A DNA stretch of 64,000 nucleotides, from NCBI RefSeq assembly GCF_006476065.1, contig NZ_ML636798.1:540906-604905 (forward strand), in the 5' to 3' direction. A program made the translations under genes and the position numbers. Shown piece by piece: positions 25,391 through 34,080 of the stretch. A model generated the notes under the pieces. The model saw only the letters and a list, made by a program, of their open reading frames with translations. It made no database searches and was not told the origin of the DNA. The first letter of the stretch is position 1; each line of letters starts with the position of its first letter. Source of the DNA: Cognatiluteimonas lumbrici. Its GTDB lineage: Bacteria > Pseudomonadota > Gammaproteobacteria > Xanthomonadales > Xanthomonadaceae.

Positions 25391-25822
25391 ATGCGTCCCA
25401 TGAAGCTCGTCCTTGCGGTCGACGGCAGCTCGGTGTCGGCCCGTTGCGCACGCCACGTTGCCAAGCTGGCCAAGCAGCTCTCGGTCCCGCCGAAGATCCT
25501 GCTGCTGACTGCGGACCCTTCGATGATGCCTGGCGTCGAACGCAAGCTCGGTGCCGCGGCCCTGCGCCGCTACCACCAGGAGAACGCCGAGTACGCCTTC
25601 CGCGAGGCGCGCGCCATCCTGCAGCGTGCCGGCCTCGAGTTCGAGGAGAGCCTGGTCGTCGGCGACCCGCACGTGGAGATCGTGCGCGCCTGCGGGCCGC
25701 GCAGGTGCGACCTTCTGGTGATGGGCTCGCGCGGCCGCGGCGCGGTCGCCAGCGCTTTGCTCGGCTCGGTGGCGCTCAAGGTGCTCGCGACCAGCAAGGT
25801 ACCGGTCACGCTCGTTCGCTGA
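25391..25822 (+). CDS. Universal stress protein (UspA family)
   Basis: 143 residues, a single Usp domain. The N-terminal KLVLAVDGS and the ATP-binding signature G-2x-G-9x-G-S (GSRGRGAVASALLGS) are present, so nucleotide binding is expected. A GGAG site lies 7 bases before the ATG. The stop overlaps the start of the L,D-transpeptidase gene (TGATG), so the two are translated together, an unusual pairing. The preceding 112 bases contain a TATCTT hexamer near 25357 that could be a -10. Confidence 0.88.
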   Translation: MRPMKLVLAVDGSSVSARCARHVAKLAKQLSVPPKILLLTADPSMMPGVERKLGAAALRRYHQENAEYAFREARAILQRAGLEFEESLVVGDPHVEIVRACGPRRCDLLVMGSRGRGAVASALLGSVALKVLATSKVPVTLVR

Positions 25823-26775
25823 TGCGTCCGCACGCGCACGACCGGGGCCGGATCCCCCGACTGTTGGTGGCAGTCGTCGCGTGCGTGCTCGCACTGGCGG
25901 CCTCGGCGCAGGTTCGCGACGAACTGCACCCCGGCGAGTATGCGTGGACGCCGGGGCTAGCCCCGGCCGGCCCGGTGCTGGTGGTGGTCAGCCTCCCCGC
26001 GCAACGCGCCTGGGTGTACCGCAACGGCGTGCGCATCGGGACCTCCACCGTCAGCACCGGGCGCCCGGGCCACGAAACCCCGGCGGGGATCTACAGCATC
26101 CTCCAGAAACGGCGCGAACATTACTCCAACCTGTACGACAACGCGCCGATGCCGTTCATGCAACGGCTCACCTGGGACGGGATCGCGCTGCACGCCGGCC
26201 ACCTGCCGGGGTATCCGGCTTCGCACGGTTGCATCCGCCTTCCGCTCGCCTTTGCCGAGCGCCTGTTCGCGACCACCGACGCGGACACCACGGTAGTCGT
26301 CAGCGACGTCGCGGAGCAGGCGCCGCTACTGGTGCCGGGGCCGTTCGCGGGCGCCGCCGCCAAGCCCGGTGCGTCCCATGTCGACCCGGCGACCCCCGTC
26401 GCGGGTTGGCATCCGGAACGCGCGGCGGAGGGCCCGCTGACGCTGTTGCTGGGCACCCGCGACGGCCTGCTGGTCGCTTTGCGCGGCGGCATCGAGATCG
26501 GACGCGTCGCCGTCACCGCCTCGGGCCTACCGGTCGGCACCTTCGTCTACACGTTGCGCGAAGGCAGTCTGGAAGGCACCCCGGCGGTGTTCCGCGATCG
26601 CCCTGCCCGCCCCTGGGACATGGTCGTGGTCGAGGGCGATCCGGGGATGCAGCCCGACCTTCGCGGCGCGATCGCCGAGGGAAAGCTGGCGATCCCGGCG
26701 CCGTTTGCGCGCGCTGTCTACGACGCGCTCGTGCCCGGGACGACCCTGGTGGTTACCGACCAGCGGCTGGAATGA
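25822..26775 (+). CDS. Exported YkuD-type L,D-transpeptidase
   Basis: 317 residues. An N-terminal signal peptide (hydrophobic core LLVAVVACVLALAAS, likely cleavage near ASA) is followed by the YkuD domain with catalytic Cys137 in SHGCIRL and His124 nearby. Such enzymes cross-link peptidoglycan stems or attach proteins to the wall. The C-terminal part from about residue 195 (LTLLLGTRDGLLVALRGG onward) resembles a second, cysteine-less YkuD-like half and may bind substrate. The frame is open upstream through the usp gene, but the ATG at 25822 gives the signal peptide and a one-base overlap with usp. Confidence 0.88.
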   Translation: MRPHAHDRGRIPRLLVAVVACVLALAASAQVRDELHPGEYAWTPGLAPAGPVLVVVSLPAQRAWVYRNGVRIGTSTVSTGRPGHETPAGIYSILQKRREHYSNLYDNAPMPFMQRLTWDGIALHAGHLPGYPASHGCIRLPLAFAERLFATTDADTTVVVSDVAEQAPLLVPGPFAGAAAKPGASHVDPATPVAGWHPERAAEGPLTLLLGTRDGLLVALRGGIEIGRVAVTASGLPVGTFVYTLREGSLEGTPAVFRDRPARPWDMVVVEGDPGMQPDLRGAIAEGKLAIPAPFARAVYDALVPGTTLVVTDQRLE

Positions 26776-26867
26776 CGCCCGGTTGATCCAGGTCATGGCC
26801 GCGCATTCCGCGCGGGACCACACTGCATCTCGAAGATCCAACCCATTCGATGCAGGCAGGAAACGCC

Positions 26868-27011
26868 ATGAAGAAGATCCGTCGCAGCGCTCCCATTATT
26901 GCCATCGCTTTCGTTGCCCTGGCGGCCAGCTTCGCCGGCCTGCCGTACGCCACGGCGTCGGTGGACCAGGCCCCGCAGCAGCAGGGCGCGACGATGTCGA
27001 TTCCGTTCTGA
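26868..27011 (+). CDS. Small exported or membrane peptide (47 residues)
   Basis: Starts with a basic KKIRR, then a hydrophobic stretch (IIAIAFVALAASFAG) and a short polar tail with QQQ. This looks like a signal peptide with a short mature part of about 20 residues, or a single-span membrane peptide. AGGAAA lies 5-6 bases before the ATG and codon use is normal for the genome. It follows the L,D-transpeptidase by 92 bases and converges on the triheme cytochrome gene. Function unknown. Confidence 0.55.
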   Translation: MKKIRRSAPIIAIAFVALAASFAGLPYATASVDQAPQQQGATMSIPF

Positions 27012-27030
27012 GCCCCTGCCCGCAGGCTCA
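27009..27030. terminator. Hairpin joining two convergent stop codons
   Basis: TGAG pairs with CTCA and CCTG with CAGG around a CCCG loop, with a 2-base bulge. The stem base includes the stop codons of both convergent genes. There is no T-run, so termination is uncertain. Confidence 0.3.
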
Positions 27031-28080
27031 GGAACCTGGCGGCAGCGACGCGTAGTACGCCGCCAGGTCGCGTATCTCGCCGGGCTCCAGCCCGGCGGCG
27101 GCCCGTTCCATCAGGTGCGCGTAGCGGGTGCCGCCGCGCCCTCCCCGTGCGAACAGCCGCAACTGCAGCGCCAGGTAGTCAGGATGCTGTCCCGCGATGT
27201 CGGGGTACATGCGGTTGCGCTCGCTGCGGTCGGGCCCGTGGCACTCGACGCAGGCCGGAATCCTGCGCATCCCCGCGCCCTGGAATGCAAGGCGCCTGCC
27301 CCGCTCGACCGATCCCGCGTCCACTTCGGCATCCGCCACCGGCGCGGTGGCATCCAGCGCGGCGAAATGCGACGCCAGGCGCTGCCGCTCACCTTCGCCG
27401 AGGGCCGCTGCCACCGGCTGCATGATCCCGCTCTGCCGCCGCCCGCTGGCGAACGCATCCAGCGTTGCCGCCAGGTAGGCGGCATCGAGTCCCGCGATCC
27501 GCGGGTACGCCGCGTTGCCCTCGCCGCGCTCGCCGTGGCAACCCGCGCAGTCGCCCGGACCCGCGTCCGTTCCGCCGAATGCAAGCCACCGGTATTCCGA
27601 AGGCGACAGCTCCGGCAGGCGCTCCAGGAACGCCACCATCGCCCACACCTCGTCGTCCCTGCGTTCGCTGGTCCAGGCCGGCATCGCGGTGTATTTGATG
27701 CCGTGCTTGACCACCCAGAACAGTTCCTCGCGCGACATCTCGCCGGCGGCGAGCGTGCGCGGCAGGAACGGCGGCTTCGGCGTCATCCGCCGCGGCACGA
27801 GCGGCTGCGCCACGCCCGGCGCGCCGTGGCAGGGCATGCAGGCGGCGGCATAGTGCCCCGCGCCCTTGCGTGCGAGCCACGGCTCATCGAGCGCGGGGGC
27901 CTCGATGCCGAGCGAGCGCGTGGACACGCCCCGCTCCATCGCGAAGTGCAGCAGTTCGCGGGTCACCGGCCAGTGCCCGGCCGCGGCCGAGATGGGCGCG
28001 AAACCGGCGGTGATGAACACCAGCGCGCCCACGCCGAGCAGCGCCAGGGTGATGGCCGCGTGCCACAGGAAGCGCTTCAT
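27028..28080 (-). CDS. Membrane-anchored triheme cytochrome c
   Basis: 350 residues. One N-terminal membrane anchor or uncleaved signal (ITLALLGVGALVFITAGF) is followed by three c-type heme sites: CMPCH (81-85), CAGCH (178-182) and CVECH (277-281), each within a separate cytochrome c fold. It is the last gene of the oxidase operon and overlaps the CtaG-like gene by 4 bases. It likely feeds electrons to the caa3 oxidase from the periplasmic side, or links it to another dehydrogenase; alcohol-dehydrogenase-type triheme subunits have a similar design, but no dehydrogenase is encoded here. Confidence 0.9.
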   Translation of the reverse strand: MKRFLWHAAITLALLGVGALVFITAGFAPISAAAGHWPVTRELLHFAMERGVSTRSLGIEAPALDEPWLARKGAGHYAAACMPCHGAPGVAQPLVPRRMTPKPPFLPRTLAAGEMSREELFWVVKHGIKYTAMPAWTSERRDDEVWAMVAFLERLPELSPSEYRWLAFGGTDAGPGDCAGCHGERGEGNAAYPRIAGLDAAYLAATLDAFASGRRQSGIMQPVAAALGEGERQRLASHFAALDATAPVADAEVDAGSVERGRRLAFQGAGMRRIPACVECHGPDRSERNRMYPDIAGQHPDYLALQLRLFARGGRGGTRYAHLMERAAAGLEPGEIRDLAAYYASLPPGS

Positions 28081-28703
28081 GCCGACACCTCGCGCCCGTG
28101 CCCGAGCAGGCGCAGCAGCAGCGCCAGCGCGCCCGCCAGGTAGGCGACCCCGCCCACCACCAGCATCAGCACGCCGCCGAGCTGCTGGTCCCACAGTGCG
28201 CCCGGCAACGGTTCGCCGTGCGCGTAGAGCACGCGGCCGGCGGTGGCCAGCAGCACGCCGAGCAGGGTCATGTGGGTCGCGGTCAGCAACAACGCGAGCG
28301 CGCCGGCACCGGCGCGCTCGCGCGCCCTGCCGCCGCCCTGCCCCAGCGCGGCCAGCCACAGCAGCACGCCGGCGACGAGGAAGCTGGCCTGTTCCAGCAC
28401 GAGCGCGACCGGCGCGTGCCGCGCCAGCAGGTGCAGCCCGGGCACGTGCCAGCCCCACACCACCACGAACTCCAGCGCGGAGGCCAGCAGGGGCCACCAG
28501 GCCGCCGCCGTCCAGCCGCGCGGCCGGCGCCGGGCCGGATCGAACGGACCGTCGGCGATCGCGGCCGCCAGCAACGGGGCGACGACGGCGACCAGGCCCA
28601 TGTGCACCGCCATGTGCGTGGCGAACGGGAAGCGTTCGGGCCATGGCGCGAGCCACAACACGCCGAGCACGATCACTCCCGCGAGCAGCAGCCACGGCCT
28701 CAT
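28077..28703 (-). CDS. ctaG: Cytochrome c oxidase assembly protein, caa3 CtaG family
   Basis: 208-residue polytopic membrane protein with about six hydrophobic segments and conserved histidines (THMAVHMG, WGWHVPGLH, TATHMTLLG) as in the Caa3_CtaG family, which assists CuB assembly in caa3 oxidases. It is unrelated to Cox11, which shares the name CtaG. It overlaps both neighbours by 4 bases in the oxidase operon. The frame continues upstream, but the ATG at 28703 overlaps the preceding stop. Confidence 0.85.
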   Translation of the reverse strand: MRPWLLLAGVIVLGVLWLAPWPERFPFATHMAVHMGLVAVVAPLLAAAIADGPFDPARRRPRGWTAAAWWPLLASALEFVVVWGWHVPGLHLLARHAPVALVLEQASFLVAGVLLWLAALGQGGGRARERAGAGALALLLTATHMTLLGVLLATAGRVLYAHGEPLPGALWDQQLGGVLMLVVGGVAYLAGALALLLRLLGHGREVSA

Positions 28704-29137
28704 CCGACGCACCCCCGGACCAGGACGATCGCCAGCGCCGAGTACAGCACCGCCACGAACGACAGCCCGCACAGCAACAAGGTGGCGAAACCGAGGAAGC
28801 GGTGGCGGTCGCCGGCGCTGGCGTCGTCGTGCGGCAGCGCGGCCTCGCCCCACCGGTGCCCGCGCAGGCCGCGCCAGCCGAACCACGCGATCACCACCAG
28901 CGCCACCGCCGTGTAGCTCCACAGCAGCGCGTGCAGCGAGCCGGTGGCCGCCGGGAACGCCGCCTTCGCGCACCAGATCGCGGCGGTGACGTAGCAGAGC
29001 AGGAAGTGCAGCGCCCAGGTCGCCGGCCCCGCCGCCAGCAGCCACAGGCTGGCGCGACGCTCCGGCAGCAGCCGGTCCTCGGCCGAGGTGCGGCGGCGCG
29101 GCGGGTGCGCTCCGTGCTGGCGGCCGTTCGTGTTCAT
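28700..29137 (-). CDS. Uncharacterised three-span membrane protein of the caa3 oxidase operon
   Basis: 145 residues with a polar, Arg-rich start and three hydrophobic segments (WLLAAGPATWALHFLLCYV, LLWSYTAVALVVIAWFGW, FLGFATLLLCGLSFVAVLYS). I do not recognise a named family. Its place between the fused subunits I/III and CtaG, with 4-base overlaps on both sides, suggests an accessory subunit or assembly factor of the oxidase, perhaps standing in for subunit IV. That role is inferred from context only. Confidence 0.75.
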   Translation of the reverse strand: MNTNGRQHGAHPPRRRTSAEDRLLPERRASLWLLAAGPATWALHFLLCYVTAAIWCAKAAFPAATGSLHALLWSYTAVALVVIAWFGWRGLRGHRWGEAALPHDDASAGDRHRFLGFATLLLCGLSFVAVLYSALAIVLVRGCVG

Positions 29138-31641
29138 GCCAGCAGCGGGAACCCCGCGATGGTCGCGACCGTGACCACCAGCTTGATCGCGACGAAGTGC
29201 CAGTACAGCACGACGTTGTGGATGTCGATGTCGTGGCGCGCGGTCATCCGTCCCGCCAGGCGGCGCGCGATGCAGTACAGCAGCATCAGCACCCCGACCG
29301 CCACGTGCGCGGCGGTCCATCCGCACAGCAGCCACACCACCGCCGGGTACACGTGCGCCGTCGCCACCAGGCCGGTCGTCGCCGGCGCCAGCAGCAAGGC
29401 GGCGGCCGCGGCGGTTGAGAGCACCACCGCGGCGGCGGCTGCGGCGTGGAAGGCGCCGCCGCGGTCGCGCGAGTTCGAGCGGCGGGCGAACAGGCCCGCG
29501 GCCCAGGCGCCCAGGCCGAGCAACAACGCGAGCAACGGCCACGCCAGCCCCGGCCCGGTGGCGCCTGCCGGCGGGAAGTCGTCGTGGATGGTCCAGAAGT
29601 AGAAGTAGCCGAAGACGATGCTGGCGTAGGCTGCCATGTCGCCGATCATGGTGATGAACATCGCCCACCACCCGACCGACTTCGAACCGGACGCGTACAG
29701 CGGCAGCGTGGTGTCGAGCCCGACCGCCTTCTCCGGCTTCTCGGGGATCTCGGCGGTGCCGGTCCACAGCCAGGCCAGGATCACCGCGACCGCGAGCGCG
29801 CCGCTCACCGCCGCGGCGGCGTACTGGTGGAACACCGGGAAGATGAAGGCGCCGCCGGTGAACAGCGCCGCCAGCAGGGTCAGGAAGGTCGGTCCCGGCA
29901 CCCGCAGGCACTGCTCGGGCGCGGCGTCGATGGTCGAGGTGATGAGGGTTTCGCGCCTGCCCTCCTCCGCGTCCGGCAGGTAGTAGCGGCCCGCGTCCAC
30001 GTCCGCCATCAGCCCCGGCTGTTCCCACAGCGGATAGCGGCTGTGCACCACCGGGATCGAGCGCAGGTTCCAGGACTGGCTCGGGATCTCGCCCAGCCAC
30101 TCCAGCGTGCCGCCGCGCCACGGGTCGCGTTCCGAATGCCCCTTGCGCAGGGCGGTTCGCACGGCGTCGTACAGCAGCACCGCGAACCCCGCGGCGAGCA
30201 CGAACGCACCGAGCGTGGACACCAGGTTCGGCAGCTCGAAGCCCTGCCCCGCGTGGTAGGTGTAGATGCGCCGCGGCATGCCCATCAGGCCGCTTGCGTG
30301 CATCGGCAGGAAGGCGATGTTGAAGCCGGCGAACATCAGCCAGAACGCCCACTTGCCCAGGCGGTCCGAGAGCTTCCGCCCGATCACCAACGGGTAGTAG
30401 TAGTAGGTGCCGGCGATGACCGGGAACACCATGCCGCCGATCAGCACGTAGTGCAGGTGCGCGACCACGAAGTAGGTGTCGTGCGCCTGGAAGTCGAACG
30501 GTGCCAGCGCCACCATCACCCCGGTGAGGCCGCCGAGCACGAAGATCGCCAGCGCCCCGAGCACGAACAGCATCGGCACCGAGCGCACCAGGCGCCCCGC
30601 CAGCACCGTGGCCAGCAAGGCGAAGATCTGCACCCCGGTCGGCAGCGCCACCGCCTCCGATGCCGCCGAGAAGAACGCCAGCGACAGGTTCGGCAGGCCG
30701 GTGGTGAACATGTGGTGCACCCACAGCCCGAAGCTGAGGAAGCCGGTTCCCACCGCCGCCAGCACGATCCAGCTGTAGCCCACGATAGGCCGCCGCGCGA
30801 AGGTCGGCACGATCATCGCCACCAGCGCGATCGCCGGCAGGAAGATGATGTAGACCTCGGGGTGGCCGAAGATCCAGAACAGGTGCTGCCACAGCACCGG
30901 GTCGCCACCCTTGGCCGGGTCGAAGAACGGCCAGCCGGCGAGCCGCTGCAGTTCGAACATGATGTCGCCGGCGATCAGCGGCGGGAACGCGAACAGGATC
31001 ATCGCTCCGACCACCAGGATGTACCACGCGTACAGAGGCATCAGGTTGATGCGCATGCCCGGCGGCCGGGTCTTGAGCACGCCGACGATCAGCTCCACCG
31101 CGGCCGCGATCGAGGCCACCTCGATGAAGCTCAGGCCCAGCAGCCAGACGTCGGCGCCGTAGCCTTCGGTGTACTGGGTGGACAGCGGCGGGTACATGAA
31201 CCAGCCGTCCTTGGGCGCGGCGTCGAAGAACACCGAGCCGCACACGAACACGCCGCCGATCAGGAAGCACCAGAAACCGAACGCGGACAGCCGCGGGAAC
31301 GGCAGGTCGCGCGCGCCCAGCACCGAGGGCAGCACCAGGATCGAGAACGCCTCGAAGATCGGCACCGCGAACAGGAACATCATCACCGAGCCGTGCAGCG
31401 TGAACAGCTGGTTGTAGGTGTCGGCGTCGAGGAAGGCGTTGCCCGGGAACGCGAGCTGCACCCGCATCAACAGCGCGAGCACGCCGGCGAAGAGGAAGAA
31501 CGCGATCGCCGCGGCGGTGTACCAGCGGCCGACGATCGAGTTGTTGACCGCGGACCAGTAGCGCCAGCCCGTGGGCGCCTGCCACGCGCGGTGCAGGCGT
31601 CCGGCCGCGGGATCGTGGTGCGGGTGCGCGGGCGTGCTCAC
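29134..31641 (-). CDS. ctaD: Fused cytochrome c oxidase subunits I and III (caa3-type)
   Basis: 835-residue proton-pumping heme-copper oxidase core. The subunit I part (to about residue 600) has heme a ligands His83 (LHGSVMMF) and His397, heme a3 ligand His395 (VAHLHY), CuB ligands His260, His309 and His310, and the cross-linked Tyr264 in GHPEVY; Glu262 marks a type A1 enzyme. The last 200 or so residues (GWWAMFITMIGDMAAYASIV onward, ending NVVLYWHFVAIK) are a subunit III domain, fused as in some Thermus and Bacillus relatives. The start is GTG at 31641, overlapping the subunit II stop by 4 bases. Confidence 0.95.
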   Translation of the reverse strand: MSTPAHPHHDPAAGRLHRAWQAPTGWRYWSAVNNSIVGRWYTAAAIAFFLFAGVLALLMRVQLAFPGNAFLDADTYNQLFTLHGSVMMFLFAVPIFEAFSILVLPSVLGARDLPFPRLSAFGFWCFLIGGVFVCGSVFFDAAPKDGWFMYPPLSTQYTEGYGADVWLLGLSFIEVASIAAAVELIVGVLKTRPPGMRINLMPLYAWYILVVGAMILFAFPPLIAGDIMFELQRLAGWPFFDPAKGGDPVLWQHLFWIFGHPEVYIIFLPAIALVAMIVPTFARRPIVGYSWIVLAAVGTGFLSFGLWVHHMFTTGLPNLSLAFFSAASEAVALPTGVQIFALLATVLAGRLVRSVPMLFVLGALAIFVLGGLTGVMVALAPFDFQAHDTYFVVAHLHYVLIGGMVFPVIAGTYYYYPLVIGRKLSDRLGKWAFWLMFAGFNIAFLPMHASGLMGMPRRIYTYHAGQGFELPNLVSTLGAFVLAAGFAVLLYDAVRTALRKGHSERDPWRGGTLEWLGEIPSQSWNLRSIPVVHSRYPLWEQPGLMADVDAGRYYLPDAEEGRRETLITSTIDAAPEQCLRVPGPTFLTLLAALFTGGAFIFPVFHQYAAAAVSGALAVAVILAWLWTGTAEIPEKPEKAVGLDTTLPLYASGSKSVGWWAMFITMIGDMAAYASIVFGYFYFWTIHDDFPPAGATGPGLAWPLLALLLGLGAWAAGLFARRSNSRDRGGAFHAAAAAAVVLSTAAAAALLLAPATTGLVATAHVYPAVVWLLCGWTAAHVAVGVLMLLYCIARRLAGRMTARHDIDIHNVVLYWHFVAIKLVVTVATIAGFPLLA

Positions 31642-32603
31642 CGCAGTCCCTCGAGCCAGGTCGCGATCGCCCGCACCTCGGCCGGCGACAGCATGTCGAA
31701 GCGCGGCATCAAGGCCTCGGGCTTGGCCGCGTGCGGGCGTTCGATCCAGCGCCGCAGCGACTCGGCGTCGTTGGGCAACGCGCCGGCCGCGAGTTCGAGC
31801 CGGCTGCCGACGTGGGTCAGGTCGGGGCCGACGCTGCCGGTGGCGGCGGTGCCGCGCACGGCGTGGCAGGCGCCGCAGCCGTTGCGCAGGAACGCCGCCC
31901 TGCCCTGCGCCGCCGGGCCGTCTGGCGCGGCAGCCGCGGGCGCGGCCTGCGCCTCCAGCCAGCGCGCGAACGCATCCGGCGGCATCGCCACCACCAGCAG
32001 CCGCATCTGCGCGTGCGAGGCGCCGCAGAACTCCGCGCACACGCCGCGGAACGTGCCGGGCCGGTCGGCCTGCAGCACCAGCGTGTTGCTGCGCCCGGGA
32101 ATCATGTCCACCTTGCCCGCGAGTGCCGGCACCCAGAACGAATGGATCACGTCGGGGCTGGTGAGCGACAGCGCCACCGGCCGCCCGACCGGGATGCGGA
32201 TCTCGTTCGCGGTCTCCACGCCGGCGTCGTCGTAGCGCACGCGCCACCACCACTGCTCGCCCGAGACGGCGACGTGCAGCGCGTCCGCCGGCACCGCCGC
32301 GCGCAGCCGCGGCATCAGCACCAGGCCCCAGGCGAGCAAGGCGCCGAGCACGACCGTGGGTGTGGCCACGCCGCCGGCCAGGATCAACCAGTGCGCGCGG
32401 CGCGCATCCGCGGGGCGACGGCGTCGCAACGCATGCCAGGCGATCGCGAGCACCGCCAGCCAGACCAGCACGCTGCCCGCCAGCATCACCCAGAACAGGC
32501 GCAGGACCACCGCGGCCTCGGCGCCGGCCGGCGCGAAGGCGGAGAGCACGGCGTTGGCGGCGGGGTCGACCAAGCAGCGATCCGTCGGCAGGGGTCGCCC
32601 CAC
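31638..32603 (-). CDS. ctaC: Cytochrome c oxidase subunit II with C-terminal cytochrome c domain
   Basis: 321 residues. Two membrane spans (about 31-58 and 72-97) precede the CuA domain with ligands His154, Cys189, Cys193, His197 and Met200 (CAEFCGASHAQM). A fused cytochrome c domain carries heme site CGACH (243-247), which defines the caa3 type. First gene of the five-gene operon. The GTG at 32603 follows GGCAGG very closely and the product lacks the signal or lipobox found in many relatives, so the exact start is uncertain. It begins 42 bases after the rarA stop. Confidence 0.93.
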   Translation of the reverse strand: MGRPLPTDRCLVDPAANAVLSAFAPAGAEAAVVLRLFWVMLAGSVLVWLAVLAIAWHALRRRRPADARRAHWLILAGGVATPTVVLGALLAWGLVLMPRLRAAVPADALHVAVSGEQWWWRVRYDDAGVETANEIRIPVGRPVALSLTSPDVIHSFWVPALAGKVDMIPGRSNTLVLQADRPGTFRGVCAEFCGASHAQMRLLVVAMPPDAFARWLEAQAAPAAAAPDGPAAQGRAAFLRNGCGACHAVRGTAATGSVGPDLTHVGSRLELAAGALPNDAESLRRWIERPHAAKPEALMPRFDMLSPAEVRAIATWLEGLR

Positions 32604-32645
32604 CCTGCCATTCAGGACTGGACCGCGTCGTGAAGAGGACGTCGT

Positions 32646-34028
32646 CTAGGAGTCGCCGTCGCGCGACTGTCCTCCGCGAGCCTGCTCGCGAGCCGCGCGC
32701 AAGGCGTCGAGTTTCTCCTTGAGCTTCAGTTCCAGGCCCCGCGGCACCGGGTCGTAGTACACGCGCTCGCCCATCGCGTCGGGGAAGCCGGTCTGGTCGA
32801 GCGCGATGCCGCCCTCGGCATCGTGGTCGTACTGGTAGCCCTTGCCGTAGCCGAGCTGCTTCATCAGCTTCGTCGGCGCGTTGCGGATGTGCAGCGGCAC
32901 CTCGAGCGTGCCGTATTCGGAGACGTCGCGGCGGGCGGCGTTGTACGCGGCATAGCCGGCGTTCGACTTGGCGGTGGCCGCGAGGTAAATCACCACCTGC
33001 GCCAGCGCGAGGTCGCCCTCCGGGCTGCCGAGGCGCTCGTAGGCGTCCCAGGCGTCGATCGACATCTGCAGGGCGCGCGGATCGGCCAGGCCGATGTCCT
33101 CCACCGCCATCCGGGTCAGGCGCCGCGCCAGGTAGGACGGGTCGACGCCGCCGTCGAGCATGCGCGCGAACCAGTACAGCGCCGCGTCGGGATTGGAGCT
33201 GCGCACCGACTTGTGCAGGGCCGAGATCTGGTCGTAGAACTGCTCGCCGCCCTTGTCGAAGCGGCGCGTGCGGTCGGCCAGGACCTGCGCGAGGGTGGCG
33301 TCGGTGATGCTGCCGCCCTTCCCCGCCCCGCCTTCGTCGGCGACTTCCGCGGCGATTTCCAGCAGCGTCAGCGCGCGGCGGACGTCGCCGTCGGCCGCCT
33401 GCGCGATGAGCGCGAGTTGGTCGCGGCCGACCTGCAGCCCGCGTCCGCCGAGCCCGCGGTCCTCGTCCGCGAGCGCCTGCTCCAGCGCCAGCACGATGTC
33501 GTCGACCGACAGCGCCTCCATCACGTGCACGCGGCAGCGCGAGAGCAGCGCCGAGTTCAGTTCGAACGAAGGGTTCTCGGTGGTGGCGCCGACGAACAGG
33601 ATGGTGCCGCGTTCGATGTGCGGCAGGAACGCATCCTGCTGCGCCTTGTTGAAGCGGTGCACCTCGTCCACGAACAGCACCGTGCGCCGCCCCCCGGCGA
33701 AGCGCGACTCGGCCTCGGCCAGGACCTTGCGCACGTCCGGCAGGCCGGACAGCACCGCCGAGATCGCGCGGAACTCCGCATCGGCGTATTGCGCCAGCAG
33801 CAGCGCAAGCGTGGTCTTGCCGCAGCCCGGCGGGCCCCACAGGATCATCGAGTGCACGCGGCCGGATTCGATCGCGCGGCGCAACGCCGAGCCGGGCGCG
33901 AGCAGCCGGCGCTGCCCGACCATCTCGTCGAGCGAGCGCGGACGCATGCGCTCCGCGAGCGGCCTCAGCGCATCGCTGTCGCCAGCGAGCAGGTCGGGTG
34001 TCGTCGGGGGGTCGGCACGGCGCGGCAT
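32646..34028 (-). CDS. rarA: Replication-associated recombination protein A (RarA/MgsA)
   Basis: AAA+ ATPase acting at stalled replication forks. Walker A GPPGCGKTT, Walker B LFVDEVHRF, sensor 1 GATTENPSF and the C-terminal tetramerisation domain (ARMLDGGVDPSYLARRL) are all present in 460 residues. It follows lolA and an exported protein gene on the same strand; lolA-rarA is a conserved pair in gammaproteobacteria, here interrupted by one gene. A REP-like repeat lies just upstream of its start. Confidence 0.95.
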   Translation of the reverse strand: MPRRADPPTTPDLLAGDSDALRPLAERMRPRSLDEMVGQRRLLAPGSALRRAIESGRVHSMILWGPPGCGKTTLALLLAQYADAEFRAISAVLSGLPDVRKVLAEAESRFAGGRRTVLFVDEVHRFNKAQQDAFLPHIERGTILFVGATTENPSFELNSALLSRCRVHVMEALSVDDIVLALEQALADEDRGLGGRGLQVGRDQLALIAQAADGDVRRALTLLEIAAEVADEGGAGKGGSITDATLAQVLADRTRRFDKGGEQFYDQISALHKSVRSSNPDAALYWFARMLDGGVDPSYLARRLTRMAVEDIGLADPRALQMSIDAWDAYERLGSPEGDLALAQVVIYLAATAKSNAGYAAYNAARRDVSEYGTLEVPLHIRNAPTKLMKQLGYGKGYQYDHDAEGGIALDQTGFPDAMGERVYYDPVPRGLELKLKEKLDALRAAREQARGGQSRDGDS

Positions 34029-34053
34029 GCCGGAACGATACTGCAGCCGCGAG

Positions 34054-34080
34054 GGTCGCGGCGCGAGCGCCGCTCCTACA
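34054..34080 (-). repeat. REP-like repeat, copy A
   Basis: On the minus strand TGTAGGAGCGGCGC, a short loop and GCGCCGCGACC, an imperfect palindrome. It holds the TAG stop codon of the upstream exported-protein gene. The core GT[A/G]GGAGCGGCG is shared with the copies at 42301, 58285 and 61196. Confidence 0.7.

Noticed and set aside
29446..32235. Open frame of about 930 codons on the plus strand opposite the oxidase genes
   Set aside because: Same composition artefact; the minus-strand proteins keep all heme and copper ligands.
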